Shown here: in pieces, positions 30,751 through 40,847 of the stretch
How the letters are laid out: the number at the start of each line of letters is the position of its first letter
Numbering within the stretch: position 1 is the stretch's first letter
From: Acinetobacter gandensis
Lineage (GTDB): Bacteria; Pseudomonadota; Gammaproteobacteria; Pseudomonadales; Moraxellaceae
NCBI RefSeq assembly: GCF_001678755.1
Contig: NZ_LZDS01000004.1
Coordinates: 47,853-111,852, forward strand
Length of the DNA stretch: 64,000 nucleotides
Reading direction: 5' to 3'
Program-made: the position numbers and the translations under genes
Notes under the pieces: generated by a model
Told to the model about the DNA's origin: nothing
Database searches by the model: none
The model's input: the letters and a program-made list of their open reading frames with translations, nothing else

Positions 30751-30885
30751 GTTACTTTTGTTTCGGCAAAAGTAACCAAAACCATTTGTCATCTGCTGAA
30801 CTCGACATAATCAGTCTTTTGATTAATGGTGTCGCAGAAACAGTGTTCATTCGATTGAGGCCTGTCTCGCACAGCAGCAGATGAC
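30751..30885. repeat. intergenic repeat-like element after folD
   Basis: It has two perfect inverted repeats: GTTACTTTTG/CAAAAGTAAC (30751-30776, 6-nt loop) and, enclosing the next 76 bp, GTCATCTGCTG (30788-30798) with CAGCAGATGAC (30875-30885). The TTACTTTTG...CAAAAGTAACC pattern recurs between genes in many gamma-proteobacteria in my memory. An ORF of about 60 codons crosses it but does not look like a gene. Confidence 0.5.
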
Positions 30886-30942
30886 GATGTCGCGTATCTA
30901 ATACGTTTATAAATTCAAATAAAATCATCTCCAAGGCTTAAT

Positions 30943-31611
30943 ATGAGCTGTACTTTCCAATTTCCTAAAGCCCCAGACCACCTAATTCAAGCCTTGCATG
31001 ATGTGATTCCAAACTGTGAATTACTTGCACAGCAATTACCCGAAACTCCAATTTCGTTATGGTTAATTCCACCCGTATTTCCAACCGATAAATTGGATGA
31101 CGAAGTTATTCGCCGGATTTGGAACGACACGCCGTATTGGATATTTTGCTGGGCATCTGGTCTAGCGATGGCGCAATGGTTGTTGGCAGAACCACAGTAT
31201 GTCAAAGACAAAGTGGTGCTGGACTTTGGTGCAGGCTCAGGCGTGGTAGCGATTGCTGCAAAAATGGCAGGGGCCAAGCGTGTAATTTGCTGTGATATCG
31301 ACCAAGTCAGTTTAGATGCTTGCCGTGCGAATGCTGAGCTGAATGATGTTGAATTAGAATATTTGGATGATCTATATAAAGCCGAGCAGGTGGATATTTT
31401 GCTAGCAGCGGATGTTTTATATGATCAATGTAATCGCTTCTTTCTAGACGAATTTCTTAAGTTTGCGCCTGAAGTATGGGTGGCGGATAGTCGAGTGAAA
31501 AATTTCAGTCATCCAAAATATGAAAAACTTGATGAGCGAAGTGCAACGACATGGCCAGATTTAGATGAATCGCCAGAGTTTCGTAATGTGAGTTTTTATA
31601 AAACACTGTAG
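30943..31611 (+). CDS. class I SAM-dependent methyltransferase (protein-lysine / PrmA-like)
   Basis: A 222-residue methyltransferase. The SAM motif V-L-D-F-G-A-G-S-G-V-V-A-I-A-A (about 90-104) is followed by the acidic C-D-I-D and A-D-V-L-Y-D-Q motifs. The A-D-V-L-Y-D feature resembles ETF-beta lysine methyltransferases and related protein methylases. The N-terminal part (S-L-W-L-I-P-P) may select the substrate. It is a single gene; the substrate is not determined. Confidence 0.8.
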   Translation: MSCTFQFPKAPDHLIQALHDVIPNCELLAQQLPETPISLWLIPPVFPTDKLDDEVIRRIWNDTPYWIFCWASGLAMAQWLLAEPQYVKDKVVLDFGAGSGVVAIAAKMAGAKRVICCDIDQVSLDACRANAELNDVELEYLDDLYKAEQVDILLAADVLYDQCNRFFLDEFLKFAPEVWVADSRVKNFSHPKYEKLDERSATTWPDLDESPEFRNVSFYKTL

Positions 31612-31638
31612 TTGCAAATTCAAAAATTCAAAGTAAAA

Positions 31639-31667
31639 AATAAGACGCAAGCAGCGTCTTATTTTTT
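31639..31667. terminator. bidirectional terminator
   Basis: AATAAGACGC-AAGCA-GCGTCTTATT with A and T runs on both sides. It serves the methyltransferase gene and the convergent lipoprotein gene. Confidence 0.85.
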
Positions 31668-31690
31668 GTCCTAGGACAGGTCATTTTTTA

Positions 31691-32119
31691 TTAAGAACAT
31701 GTATAGCGAACAACGCGTAAAGTTGCTGGACGTGCATCTAAAGCATCACGTGCGCCTAGATTGTCTGAGTTACGTAGATCTGGGGTATTCGATAAACCAA
31801 AATTCGCACGGGTATTGCCAATTTGGCGACCGTATTGGGTGTTTTTTAAAGCTGGATTGGCAATTTCATTGACGCTAAGAATTTGTAATTTATAAGTTTT
31901 TTGTGGGCTTAATACTTTTTGGCAGGCACGTTGAAGTTTGTTGGCATCGAGTTGTTGGTTTTGGCGACCAGCTAATGTATAAGCCAAAGTTGCCGAATCC
32001 GCCGACTGTGATTCAATTTGAAAACCTGTTTGTCCATTATAAGCACGTGGTGTGCTTTGGCATGCAGCCATCGACATTGCAACAATACCCAAACTCAAAA
32101 CTTTATAAATATTTTTCAT
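31691..32119 (-). CDS. putative lipoprotein of unknown function
   Basis: A 142-residue protein. The signal region about 1-20 ends M-A-A-C, a plausible lipobox with Cys20 as the lipidated residue. The mature part begins Q-S-T-P and contains Y-N-G-Q-T-G-F-Q-I-E; the middle has two further Cys (one in R-A-C-Q) and the end is R-V-V-R-Y-T-C-S, so a disulfide is possible. No family recognised. It is probably a cell-envelope protein of the genus. Confidence 0.65.
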   Translation of the reverse strand: MKNIYKVLSLGIVAMSMAACQSTPRAYNGQTGFQIESQSADSATLAYTLAGRQNQQLDANKLQRACQKVLSPQKTYKLQILSVNEIANPALKNTQYGRQIGNTRANFGLSNTPDLRNSDNLGARDALDARPATLRVVRYTCS

Positions 32120-32223
32120 ATTTCATTCGCCGTGTGTATTTATAACTTCAGTATGCCATAGCTTGGACAGGGACTCGATGGCTAAAGTAATTATTGTTGA
32201 AATAGATCATTTCGATATGACAT

Positions 32224-32253
32224 AAAAAGCCCATCAATGTGTATTGATGGGCT
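32224..32253 (-). terminator. terminator of the MHS transporter gene
   Basis: The stem AGCCCATCAAT/ATTGATGGGCT is perfect over 11 bp with a 4-nt loop; on the minus strand it is followed by T5. It lies 25 bp after the transporter stop. Confidence 0.85.
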
Positions 32254-32277
32254 AGGCTTAAATCACAATAAATCGAA

Positions 32278-33597
32278 TTAATTATCTGTAATCATGCTGT
32301 GTTTTTTAGTGTCTTTCATGAAAATGTAAGTCAGTAGTGACAGACCGATCATGAAGGTAATGTAGTAGAAGAAATAATTTTCATGGCCTGCATTTTTGAA
32401 GCCCAAAGCGACAAGTTCTGCTGTACCACCAAATAAAGTGTTAGCAATAGCATACGGCAAAGCAACCCCGAGTGCACGGATATGTGCGGGGAACAATTCA
32501 GCTTTAACTACAGCGTTAATGGCAGTATAACCAGTCACAATCACCATACCACTCATACAAAGCATAAATGCAGTTGTTGGGCTGGTAGTTGAACCAATAC
32601 CGTTGAAAATTGGAATCGTGAACAATACACCCAGTACACCAAAGGCAATCATAATTGGTTTACGACCAATTTTGTCAGAAAGCGCACCAACAGCAGGTTG
32701 TAACAACATGAAGATGAAAATCGCAGCAGTGGTAATTTCAGTTGCTGTGGTTTTTTCAAAACCTGATGTATTTACAAGATATTTCTGTAAGTAAGTCGTA
32801 AAAGTGTTGAAGGCCAATGTACCACCAGCAGTCAACATAATCACAGTGAAAGCTTGTTTAGGGTATTTGGTAAATAACGCCAAGGCACCAGATTTTGGAC
32901 CACCATTTTTGGCTTGTTCTTGTGCTTCTTTAGATGACTGTGTTTCTACTAAGCCACGACGAATCCAGAACACGACAATCGCGAGTAATGCCCCGATAAA
33001 GAACGGTACGCGCCAGCCCCATTCAGTCAAAGCTTGTTCTGATAGGTTGCGTTGCAAAATAATCAACACACACAGTGCAAGTAACTGACCTGAAATGAGT
33101 GTGACATATTGGAAACTTGAGAAGAAGCCACGGTGATTTTTACCTGCCATTTCGGTCAAGTAAGTTGCACTTGAACCATATTCACCACCAACACTCAAGC
33201 CTTGTAGTAGACGTGCAAGTAATAGAATTGCTGGGGCAAGCATACCAACTGAATCATAGGTTGGAGCGCAGGCAATCATTAATGAGCCGACACACATCAA
33301 AGACACAGAAACTGTTAAACCCGCTTTACGGCCTTTGCGGTCAGCATAAATACCCATCACCCATGCGCCAATTGGACGCATTAAAAAGCCTAAGGCAAAT
33401 ACAGCCGCAGCTTGTAAGAGTTTAACGGTGCTGTCGCCATCAGGGAAAAATTGTGGCGCAAAATAGAGGGTAAACGCTGCATAAACATACCAGTCGTACC
33501 ATTCTACGAGGTTGCCGGCAGATCCACCGAGGATAGATTTGACACGAGTTTTTCTATCAAATTGCTCTGGAGCAACTTGTTCAGATGAGTTTGACAC
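32278..33597 (-). CDS. MHS-family MFS transporter (KgtP/ProP-like)
   Basis: A 439-residue major facilitator protein with 12 predicted transmembrane segments. It has the metabolite:H+ symporter signature: [19 protein letters not shown], and a D-R-K-G-R-K loop, plus G-A-L-S-D-K-I-G-R-K-P mid-protein. Relatives move dicarboxylates, 2-oxoglutarate, proline or betaine with protons. I chose the GTG at 33597 because GGAG lies six bases before it; an in-frame ATG at 33633 would add 12 residues. A frameshifted paralogue lies just upstream on the same strand. The substrate is unknown. Confidence 0.88.
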   Translation of the reverse strand: MSNSSEQVAPEQFDRKTRVKSILGGSAGNLVEWYDWYVYAAFTLYFAPQFFPDGDSTVKLLQAAAVFALGFLMRPIGAWVMGIYADRKGRKAGLTVSVSLMCVGSLMIACAPTYDSVGMLAPAILLLARLLQGLSVGGEYGSSATYLTEMAGKNHRGFFSSFQYVTLISGQLLALCVLIILQRNLSEQALTEWGWRVPFFIGALLAIVVFWIRRGLVETQSSKEAQEQAKNGGPKSGALALFTKYPKQAFTVIMLTAGGTLAFNTFTTYLQKYLVNTSGFEKTTATEITTAAIFIFMLLQPAVGALSDKIGRKPIMIAFGVLGVLFTIPIFNGIGSTTSPTTAFMLCMSGMVIVTGYTAINAVVKAELFPAHIRALGVALPYAIANTLFGGTAELVALGFKNAGHENYFFYYITFMIGLSLLTYIFMKDTKKHSMITDN

Positions 33598-33800
33598 ATC
33601 ATTCTCCGAGGAATGAATGCAAAACATATCCATTTAAACTCTTGAGAGAAAAAGTTTAAATCAATATATTTTGTCGAAATGGAAGATGGGAGGATATTTA
33701 TTTAATTTATACTCCGATCTAAAGCTAAAATCATGCGACTTTAGTCTAAAAAAAGCGAAATAATTATGCATATAAAGATTTTTCGACTAACTGGAAAAGC

Positions 33801-33827
33801 TTAAAGCCCCAATAGATAGGGCTTTAA
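33801..33827 (-). terminator. possible terminator of the second transporter
   Basis: TTAAAGCCC/GGGCTTTAA form a 9-bp stem with a 9-nt loop. The T run on the minus strand is short. Confidence 0.4.
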
Positions 33828-33886
33828 GTATGTATAAAGGTGAATAATTAATCGCCATGATTAATATATCGTCAAGCTGAGGTTGG

Positions 33887-35195
33887 TTAGTGTTCCTTAA
33901 TTTGCGAATGATGTTTGGTGTCTTTCATGAAGATATATACAAGTAATGAAATGAAAATCATGATGGTGACATAAATAAAGAACCAACTCTCATGTCCTGC
34001 TTCTTTAAAGCTCAGTGCAAAAAATTCCGCTGTACCACCAAAAATAGTATTTGCTAAAGCATAAGGTAAGGCTACACCGAGTGCACGTATGTGAGCGGGG
34101 AACATCTCGGCTTTTACTACAGCATTAATCGAGGTGTAACCCGTAACAATGACTAGACCTGCCAAACATAGCCAAAATGCAGTCCAATAATCTTGTGTTG
34201 CTCCAAGTGTTTGAAACAATATATAGGTAAACAGCACACCCAATACACCAAAGGCAATCATGAGCGGTTTGCGACCAATCTTGTCGGATAATCCGCCAGC
34301 AAGTGGTTGTAAGCACATAAAGATAAACAGCGCCAGTGAGGTAATTTGGGTGGCTTCGGGTTTGGTAAATCCTGAAGTATTTACCAGATATTTTTGTAGA
34401 TAGGTCGTATACGTATAAAACGCTAATGTACCGCCAGCAGTTAAAAATAGTACCGTGAAAGCTTCTTTAGGATAATGCTTAAACAGTGAAAATAAGCCAG
34501 ATTCAGGTTGGTCTTTCTGTGTTTGGGCATTTTTAAATGATTGAGTTTCCAATAATCCACGTCGAATATAAAACACTACAATTGCTAAGCACGCACCAAT
34601 GAAGAAAGGAATACGCCATCCCCAATCATGTAATTGTTGTTCAGTCAGAAGCCATTGCAAAATGAGCAAGACACACAGTGCGGTTAATTGGCCTGCAATC
34701 AGCGTGACATATTGGAAGCTGGAAAAGAAACCGCGACGATTTTTTTCCGCCATTTCACTTAAATAGGTTGCACTTGCTCCATACTCACCACCAACACTTA
34801 AGCCCTGAATTAATCGCGCAACGACCAATATGATCGGGGCAAGTATGCCAGCCTGATCATGTGTCGGTGAAACGGCTATCATTAATGAGCCAATACACAT
34901 AAGGGTAACAGATAATGTCAAACCTGATTTTCGGCCTTTTTTGTCGGAGTAAATCCCCATAATCCAAGCGCCAATGGGGCGCATGAGGAAGCCGACGGCA
35001 AAGATTGCGGCAGCTTGTAAGAGTTGGGCTGTTTGGCTACCTTCGGGGAAAAAAGGCATGTGCAAAATACAGGGTAAATGCGGCATAGACATACCAATCA
35101 TACCATTCAACCAAGTTACCAGCTGAACCGCCTAAAATGGATTTGACCCGTGTTTTTGTATCTAAATTTGAGTGAACTACCGTTTCATCCGTCAT
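33887..35195 (-). pseudogene. MHS-family MFS transporter, disrupted by a one-base frameshift
   Basis: Paralogue of the transporter at 32278-33597. From the ATG at 35195 the frame reads M-T-D-E-T-V... and matches the paralogue through [16 protein letters not shown], then stops a few codons past a T6C4 run. The remaining 390 residues, from F-F-P-E-G-S onward, continue in another frame to 33887. Removing one base in the homopolymer (plus-strand G4A6, 35045-35054) restores a full-length protein. It could be a true pseudogene, a phase-variable tract, or a sequencing error; the rest of the gene shows no decay, which favours recent loss or error. Confidence 0.85.
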
Positions 35196-35509
35196 CCTAA
35201 AATCCATATTTTTTATTGTGTGGGTTTATCTTAAGCACATAAAAAAGTATGAAATGTAAACTAAAAAAGAGGTTTTGTTTGCAAAGTGTACAATTTATCA
35301 TGCTGTCATAGTTTTTGCTTGAACTATGGGTTATGCGCTTTTAAAGCGAAGATTTTTAATTTGATTGAATGTGCTATTGAGATGTGTGGTTTATCCACCT
35401 ACATTTGGATATAGGCATAAAAAAATGATGATTAAAAATAAAAAATAGGCCTTAAACAGAACAGTAAAATTTAGTTCATTTCATTGATTAATAAAACTGA
35501 GAGGTGTGT
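35196..35509. other. divergent promoter region between the broken transporter and glpD
   Basis: About 310 bp of AT-rich DNA that must drive both genes. I see no confident operator or hairpin. GAGG at 35501 serves glpD. Confidence 0.5.
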
Positions 35510-37027
35510 ATGCAAGAACAACACCCAATTTATGACATGGTCGTCATCGGTGGTGGTATTAATGGCGTTGGAATTGCTTGTGATGCAGCTGGACGCGGCT
35601 TATCTGTACTGTTGTGTGAGAAGGATGACCTTGCGAGCCATACCTCATCGGCCAGTAGTAAGTTAATTCACGGAGGTCTGCGTTACCTTGAGCATAAAGA
35701 ATTCCGTTTGGTACGAGAGGCCTTGGCTGAACGGGAAGTACTACTAAGTAAAGCACCACACATTATTCGCCCAATGCGTTTTATTATGCCGCATGAACCA
35801 CATTTACGTCCTGCATGGTTAATACGCACAGGCTTATTTTTCTATGATCATTTGGGTAAGCGTGAGCAACTTGCAGGTTCAAATCAAGTTGAATTTAGCT
35901 CAATCAATAGTCCTTTACATGCAGAAATCACACGCGGTTTTGAGTATTCAGATTGTGCAGTAGATGATGCAAGATTGGTGGTCCTTAATGCGATGCAAGC
36001 GAAGGAACTTGGTGCTAAGGTTTTAACCCGTACACAATGTCTGTCTGCAAAAACAGAAAATGGTGTATGGACGGTTAAGCTTGAAAATTCGCATGGTGAA
36101 TCGGTTGTTCGAGCCAAAGTATTGGTGAATGCGGCAGGGCCGTGGGTCGCAGAATTTCTTCAGCAAAATTTAAAGCAAAAGTCACCTTATGGAGTCCGTT
36201 TAATACAAGGCAGCCATATTATTGTGCCTAAACTGTATGATGGTGATAAAGCCTTCATTATGCAAAATGATGATCAGCGTATTGTTTTTGCTATTCCATA
36301 TTTGCAGGACTACACCTTAATCGGTACGACAGATCAGGAATTTCAGGGTGATCCGAATCATGTCGAAATTACTCAACATGAAATTGATTATCTGCTCGAT
36401 GTTTCAAATGATCATTTTAAGGTTCAGCTTACACAAGACGATATTGTTGCGAGCTATTCGGGTGTGCGCCCATTATGTGACGATGAGTCAGATAATCCTT
36501 CAGCTGTGACGCGAGACTACACATTGTCTTTAACGCAGGTAGAAGGTGCAGTAGCTTTGCTTTCGGTGTTTGGTGGAAAGTTAACGACTTATCGTAAATT
36601 GGCTGAATCTGCGATGACCTTATTAAAGCCATACTTCGAGCATATGCGCGGGGTATGGACGGCTGCTGCAAAATTACCAGGCGCTGAGCATTTGGTGTCT
36701 TTAGATATTTTAAAGCTGAATATTTTAGAGCAGATTCAAAATTTGGATGATAATACGGCGGAACGATGGACACATGCTTATGGGTCAAGGGTATGGGATT
36801 TTTTAAAGAATATTCATAATGTAGATGAGTTAGGTCAGCACTTCGGATGTGGTTTGTATGCACAGGAAGTGGATTATTTAGTTGAGCACGAGTGGGCGAG
36901 AACCAGTCAAGATATTTTAAAGCGCAGAACGAAATTGTATTTAAAATTTGAAGAAGAATCAGTTCAAGTTTTGGATAAATATTTGATAAGTTTGCGTGAG
37001 CGAAGATTAAAAAAAGAAGTGGCTTAA
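35510..37027 (+). CDS. glpD: aerobic glycerol-3-phosphate dehydrogenase
   Basis: A 505-residue membrane-associated flavoprotein that oxidises glycerol-3-phosphate to dihydroxyacetone phosphate and feeds electrons to quinone. The FAD motif G-G-G-I-N-G-V-G-I is at about 15-23, followed by S-S-A-S-S-K-L-I-H-G-G-L-R-Y-L and the C-terminal GlpD domain. GAGG is five bases before the ATG; an upstream in-frame GTG at 35504 is rejected. No glpF, glpK or glpR is adjacent. The stop overlaps the convergent gene by four bases. Confidence 0.94.
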   Translation: MQEQHPIYDMVVIGGGINGVGIACDAAGRGLSVLLCEKDDLASHTSSASSKLIHGGLRYLEHKEFRLVREALAEREVLLSKAPHIIRPMRFIMPHEPHLRPAWLIRTGLFFYDHLGKREQLAGSNQVEFSSINSPLHAEITRGFEYSDCAVDDARLVVLNAMQAKELGAKVLTRTQCLSAKTENGVWTVKLENSHGESVVRAKVLVNAAGPWVAEFLQQNLKQKSPYGVRLIQGSHIIVPKLYDGDKAFIMQNDDQRIVFAIPYLQDYTLIGTTDQEFQGDPNHVEITQHEIDYLLDVSNDHFKVQLTQDDIVASYSGVRPLCDDESDNPSAVTRDYTLSLTQVEGAVALLSVFGGKLTTYRKLAESAMTLLKPYFEHMRGVWTAAAKLPGAEHLVSLDILKLNILEQIQNLDDNTAERWTHAYGSRVWDFLKNIHNVDELGQHFGCGLYAQEVDYLVEHEWARTSQDILKRRTKLYLKFEEESVQVLDKYLISLRERRLKKEVA

Positions 37028-37563
37028 GGTTTGTGTTCTGACGATATGGTTTGAATAGCCTGAAACGCAAGACTGGAAAAAAGTCTTGTTATTTTTATTA
37101 ACTCGGCGATTGCTTCATCCGAATATGGTGGCTCAACGGTTTCTGAATTTAACCAGTATTGTAGTTGTAAATGATTGGAATGAACGTATGAACTCAAGGC
37201 ATTCCAATTCTTTTGATTGAATTGGTTGTTGGTAGAAGCGTATTGGATGGCAATTAATTCAACCATTTGTTTTGTATTTTTTATTTCCTTGCCATTTAGG
37301 TATTTGTCTATTTGATTTTTAGTTGCGACAAGCTTAATCCATAGACCTTTAATCACTGCTTCGCAAAGAGGTCTTAGGAGTGCAAATGCTGAGGCTTGAA
37401 GTGTTGGGAAATTTAGCAAAAGCAAAAAAATTAAATATTGATGCTGCTGTGCAATTGCAAATAAAGTGGCTGCTACTCGCGAGCGCAAGTCAGTATGAAT
37501 TATTCTTAATGCTAAGTGCTCGGCTTCTTTATAGGACTCTTGAAATGCTCGTTCTAATTGCAT
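37024..37563 (-). CDS. hypothetical protein (179 aa), possibly of the DUF6988 type
   Basis: A soluble, mainly helical protein. The middle segment (L-R-P-L-C-E-A-V-I-K-G-L-W) and the F-A-L / H-S-N-H-L region resemble small uncharacterised proteins in which a conserved RP-x-x-E-x-x-x-x-G-x-W block is seen; I recall DUF6988 but cannot confirm. No signal peptide. It converges with glpD, overlapping its stop by four bases, and follows the pckG-side terminator. Function unknown. Confidence 0.6.
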   Translation of the reverse strand: MQLERAFQESYKEAEHLALRIIHTDLRSRVAATLFAIAQQHQYLIFLLLLNFPTLQASAFALLRPLCEAVIKGLWIKLVATKNQIDKYLNGKEIKNTKQMVELIAIQYASTNNQFNQKNWNALSSYVHSNHLQLQYWLNSETVEPPYSDEAIAELIKITRLFSSLAFQAIQTISSEHKP

Positions 37564-37618
37564 GGTTGTTCAAATAATAAATGGTGCAGAAATAATAAAG
37601 CTTTATTTTGAAAGCATA

Positions 37619-37648
37619 AAAAAAGACCGCATAAAGCGGTCTTTTTTA
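37619..37648 (-). terminator. bidirectional terminator (pckG)
   Basis: AAGACCGC-ATAAA-GCGGTCTT flanked by A and T runs. It lies just after the pckG stop on the minus strand. Confidence 0.88.
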
Positions 37649-37665
37649 ACTTAATCTAGAAAGAA

Positions 37666-39495
37666 TTAAGCAGATTTAACAGCAGCGATTAACTCAGCTT
37701 GACGAGTTTTAAGCGCTTCTGGAAGGCGATCACCTAATTTGTTGAACAATTCAGTGTGGCTTTCAAGCTCTTTGATCCATTGATCTTTGTCTTGAGAAGT
37801 AACAAGGTCAAATTGTTCTTTAGTGAAATCTGAACCGTTCCAGTTCAATTGTTCGAAAGTTGGTACACGGCCAATTGGAGTGTCAACAGCAGTTGCACGA
37901 CCTTCACAACGATCAATGATCCACTCAAGAACACGCATGTTTTGACCAAAACCAGGCCATACAAAGTTACCTTCAGCATCACGACGGAACCAGTTCACGT
38001 TGTAGATACCAGGTAGTTTGTTACCGTGAGCAGCAGCTTTAGCAGCAACTTCTTCACCAAGTTCTAACCAGTGAGAGAAGTAGTCAGCCATGTTGTAACC
38101 CGCAAATGGAAGCATTGCGAATGGATCACGACGAACGATACCTTGTTGACCAACAGCAGCAGCAGTTGTTTCAGAGCCCATAGTTGCAGCTTTGTAAACA
38201 CCGTCAACCCAGTCAAATGCTTCTGAAATTAGAGGCACTGTATCTGCACGACGACCACCGAAGATGAACGCAGAAATTGGAACACCTGCTGGGTTTTCCC
38301 AATCAGCGTCAATAGAAGGGCATTGACCAGCTGAAACTGTGAAACGAGCATTTGGATGCGCCGCTTTTTCACCAGCAACGTGTGGCTGACCTTTCCAGTT
38401 TGTAAGGTTAGCAGGTGCTTCTTTAGTAAGACCTTCCCACCATACTTCGCCGTTGTCAGTTACAGCAACGTTTGTATAGATAACATCTTTAGTTAATGTA
38501 GCCATACAGTTCGGGTTGGTCTTGGTATTTGTACCAGGTGCAACACCGAAGAAACCAGCTTCTGGGTTAATCGCATATAGACGACCGTCTTCACCTGGTT
38601 TGATCCAAGCAATGTCATCACCTACAGTTTCGATTTTCCAGCCTTCGTAGCCTGCTGGTGGAATCAACATAGCGAAGTTTGTTTTACCACAAGCAGAAGG
38701 GAATGCAGCTGCGATGTAGTGTTTTTCGCCTTGTGGGTTTGTCACGCCAAGGATGAGCATATGTTCAGCTAACCAGCCTTGTTGACGACCCATAGAAGAA
38801 GCAATACGTAAAGCTAGGCATTTTTTACCAAGCAATGCGTTACCGCCGTAACCAGAACCGTAAGACCAGATTTCACGAGTTTCTGGGTAATGAACGATGT
38901 ATTTTTCAGGGTTGCAAGGCCATGCAACGTCTTTTTGACCTTCTTCTAGCGGAGCGCCTACAGTGTGTACACAAGGAACGTATTCACCGTCAGTACCAAG
39001 AACGTCATAAACAGCTTTACCCATACGAGCCATTTTTGACATGCTTACAGCTACGTAAGGAGAGTCGGTAAGTTCGATACCGATGTGAGCAATATGAGAA
39101 CCTAAAGGCCCCATAGAGAAAGGGACAACGTACAAAGTACGACCTTTCATTGAACCGTCAAATAAACCGTTAAGGCGAGCACGCATTTCAGCTGGAGCTT
39201 CCCAGTTGTTAGTTGCGCCAGCATCTTCTTGCTTTTCTGAACAAATAAAAGTACGACCTTCAACACGAGCAACGTCAGAAGGATCAGAATTAGCAAGGTA
39301 AGAACCAGGGTGTTTTTCTTGGTTAAGTTCTTGCATAGTGCCGTTAGCGATCATCAAGTCGATATAACGTTGATATTCTTCTGCGCTACCGTCACACCAT
39401 TCGATTTTTGCTGGTTTGGTTAATTTGGCAATTTCTTCCACCCAAGCAATAAGCTTAGGGTGACGAACGAATTCTGGTGCGTTCACTTGGGTCAT
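37666..39495 (-). CDS. pckG: phosphoenolpyruvate carboxykinase (GTP)
   Basis: A 609-residue GTP-type PEPCK that converts oxaloacetate to phosphoenolpyruvate, the first committed step of gluconeogenesis. The kinase P-loop sits in [12 protein letters not shown] (about residue 285) with the hyper-reactive Cys; the metal-binding D-D-I-A-W and the nucleotide-binding F-I-F-G-G-R-R motifs follow. Because this organism relies on organic acids, it pairs functionally with the TCA genes nearby. It has its own terminator and a long upstream region. Confidence 0.97.
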   Translation of the reverse strand: MTQVNAPEFVRHPKLIAWVEEIAKLTKPAKIEWCDGSAEEYQRYIDLMIANGTMQELNQEKHPGSYLANSDPSDVARVEGRTFICSEKQEDAGATNNWEAPAEMRARLNGLFDGSMKGRTLYVVPFSMGPLGSHIAHIGIELTDSPYVAVSMSKMARMGKAVYDVLGTDGEYVPCVHTVGAPLEEGQKDVAWPCNPEKYIVHYPETREIWSYGSGYGGNALLGKKCLALRIASSMGRQQGWLAEHMLILGVTNPQGEKHYIAAAFPSACGKTNFAMLIPPAGYEGWKIETVGDDIAWIKPGEDGRLYAINPEAGFFGVAPGTNTKTNPNCMATLTKDVIYTNVAVTDNGEVWWEGLTKEAPANLTNWKGQPHVAGEKAAHPNARFTVSAGQCPSIDADWENPAGVPISAFIFGGRRADTVPLISEAFDWVDGVYKAATMGSETTAAAVGQQGIVRRDPFAMLPFAGYNMADYFSHWLELGEEVAAKAAAHGNKLPGIYNVNWFRRDAEGNFVWPGFGQNMRVLEWIIDRCEGRATAVDTPIGRVPTFEQLNWNGSDFTKEQFDLVTSQDKDQWIKELESHTELFNKLGDRLPEALKTRQAELIAAVKSA

Positions 39496-39908
39496 GGTGA
39501 GGCCTATCTCAAAAATGTACTAACCGTACAAAGTCTAATCTGCATCATGGGGTACATCATGCAGATAAAATATGAAAAAAAAGTCGCTGTATTAAAGCAT
39601 AAAATCATAAAAAAAATAAGACTAAAGAAGTGGTAGATTTTATTTGGTAGTTAATGCTATTTAGTAATAAAATTAAATAAAAACAAATGGTTAATAATTT
39701 TATTGTGTTTATTTTGTTCTATTTAGAAAAATAATGAACAATATTTTATATAATTATATTTATTAAAAACAATAGCTTGAAATAATTTCTTACATGAGAA
39801 TTATTATTGATTAAATAAATGGTGGTAATTCGAATTTTACATAAAGGTGCTTTTAATTGTTTGTTAATTCGACAAAATATAAATCAAACGGGTAGAAATG
39901 TATAAAAA
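39496..39908. other. divergent intergenic region between pckG and the lipid-kinase gene
   Basis: About 410 bp, very AT-rich, with no ORF. It must hold the pckG promoter on the minus strand and that of the lipid-kinase gene on the plus strand. No site is confidently assigned. Confidence 0.5.
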
Positions 39909-40847
39909 ATGTCTCTTCAAACGAAGCCATTATCTATTATTTACAATAAAAACTCTGGTTTTCATGCTGCAAATAAAGAAGCAGTTTATGAAGAACTGGT
40001 TCAAGTCTTGTCCAGTCATGGTTATGAAATTCAATCGTTTGAACTGGGGCAGGATGTCAGTTTTGATGCCTTAATGGATAAGGTGCTTGCACGCCATCAG
40101 CAACAGCAAGAGGTTGGTGTGGTGGTTGCAGCAGGCGGTGACGGGACTTTAAATGCCGTCGCGCAGCGTCTAATGCATACCAATATTCCAATGGGTATTT
40201 TACCTTTAGGTACCTTCAATTATGTTGCGCGTGTGCTCAATATTCCATTGGATTTAATCCAAGCGGCAAACGTAATAGCAACGGGTCAAAACAGGGAAGT
40301 GCATGTTGCACAGTTAAATGATCATATTTATTTAAATAACGCTAGCTTAGGGCTGTATCCGCTATTCATACAAAAGCGTGAATTTTACAATCAAAAATTT
40401 GGGCGCTTTCCTTTACACGCCTATACATCAGGGCTTGATGTTCTCATTCGTGATCGTAAAGAATTGAAGCTTGAAATTGAAGTAGATCATCATATCTATC
40501 CAGTCAAAACACCGTTGATTTTCTTTGGTAATAATCAATTGCAACTTGCGGATTTAAACTTAAAAATTGCCAAAGATGCTGCACAAGGAAAGGTCGCCGG
40601 TGTGGTGGTTGCAAAAAGTGATAAACGCACCTTATTCAAACTGCTGTGGCAGTTGATGCGTGGAAATATTGAAAAAGCACCAGATGTTTATAGTTTTGCA
40701 GCGGAGCAAGTCACGATCCACACCAAACGCAATAAAATAACAGTGGCTATTGATGGTGAAATTGTTGAAATGAAACCACCATTACAGATTTCTGTGAAAA
40801 AAAATGCCTTAAAAATACGAGTTCCACATGATCCTGCATCTGTCTGA
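39909..40847 (+). CDS. diacylglycerol kinase family lipid kinase
   Basis: A 312-residue protein of the DAGK catalytic/YegS type. It has I-Y-N-K-N-S-G near the N-terminus, the nucleotide motif A-A-G-G-D-G-T-L-N-A-V-A (about 76-87), and P-L-G-T-F-N-Y-V-A-R. It would phosphorylate a lipid such as diacylglycerol or phosphatidylglycerol at the inner membrane face. Its last 20 bases overlap the start of the metallophosphoesterase gene, so the two are translationally coupled. Confidence 0.86.
   Translation: MSLQTKPLSIIYNKNSGFHAANKEAVYEELVQVLSSHGYEIQSFELGQDVSFDALMDKVLARHQQQQEVGVVVAAGGDGTLNAVAQRLMHTNIPMGILPLGTFNYVARVLNIPLDLIQAANVIATGQNREVHVAQLNDHIYLNNASLGLYPLFIQKREFYNQKFGRFPLHAYTSGLDVLIRDRKELKLEIEVDHHIYPVKTPLIFFGNNQLQLADLNLKIAKDAAQGKVAGVVVAKSDKRTLFKLLWQLMRGNIEKAPDVYSFAAEQVTIHTKRNKITVAIDGEIVEMKPPLQISVKKNALKIRVPHDPASV

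Noticed and set aside
30699..30884. A 61-codon ORF after folD
   Set aside because: It lies across inverted-repeat arms, has no ribosome-binding site, and its composition follows the repeat element rather than a protein.
36429..37070. A 213-codon minus-strand ORF opposite glpD
   Set aside because: It is a shadow of glpD codon bias. It has no family resemblance and overlaps a better-supported gene at its 5' end.
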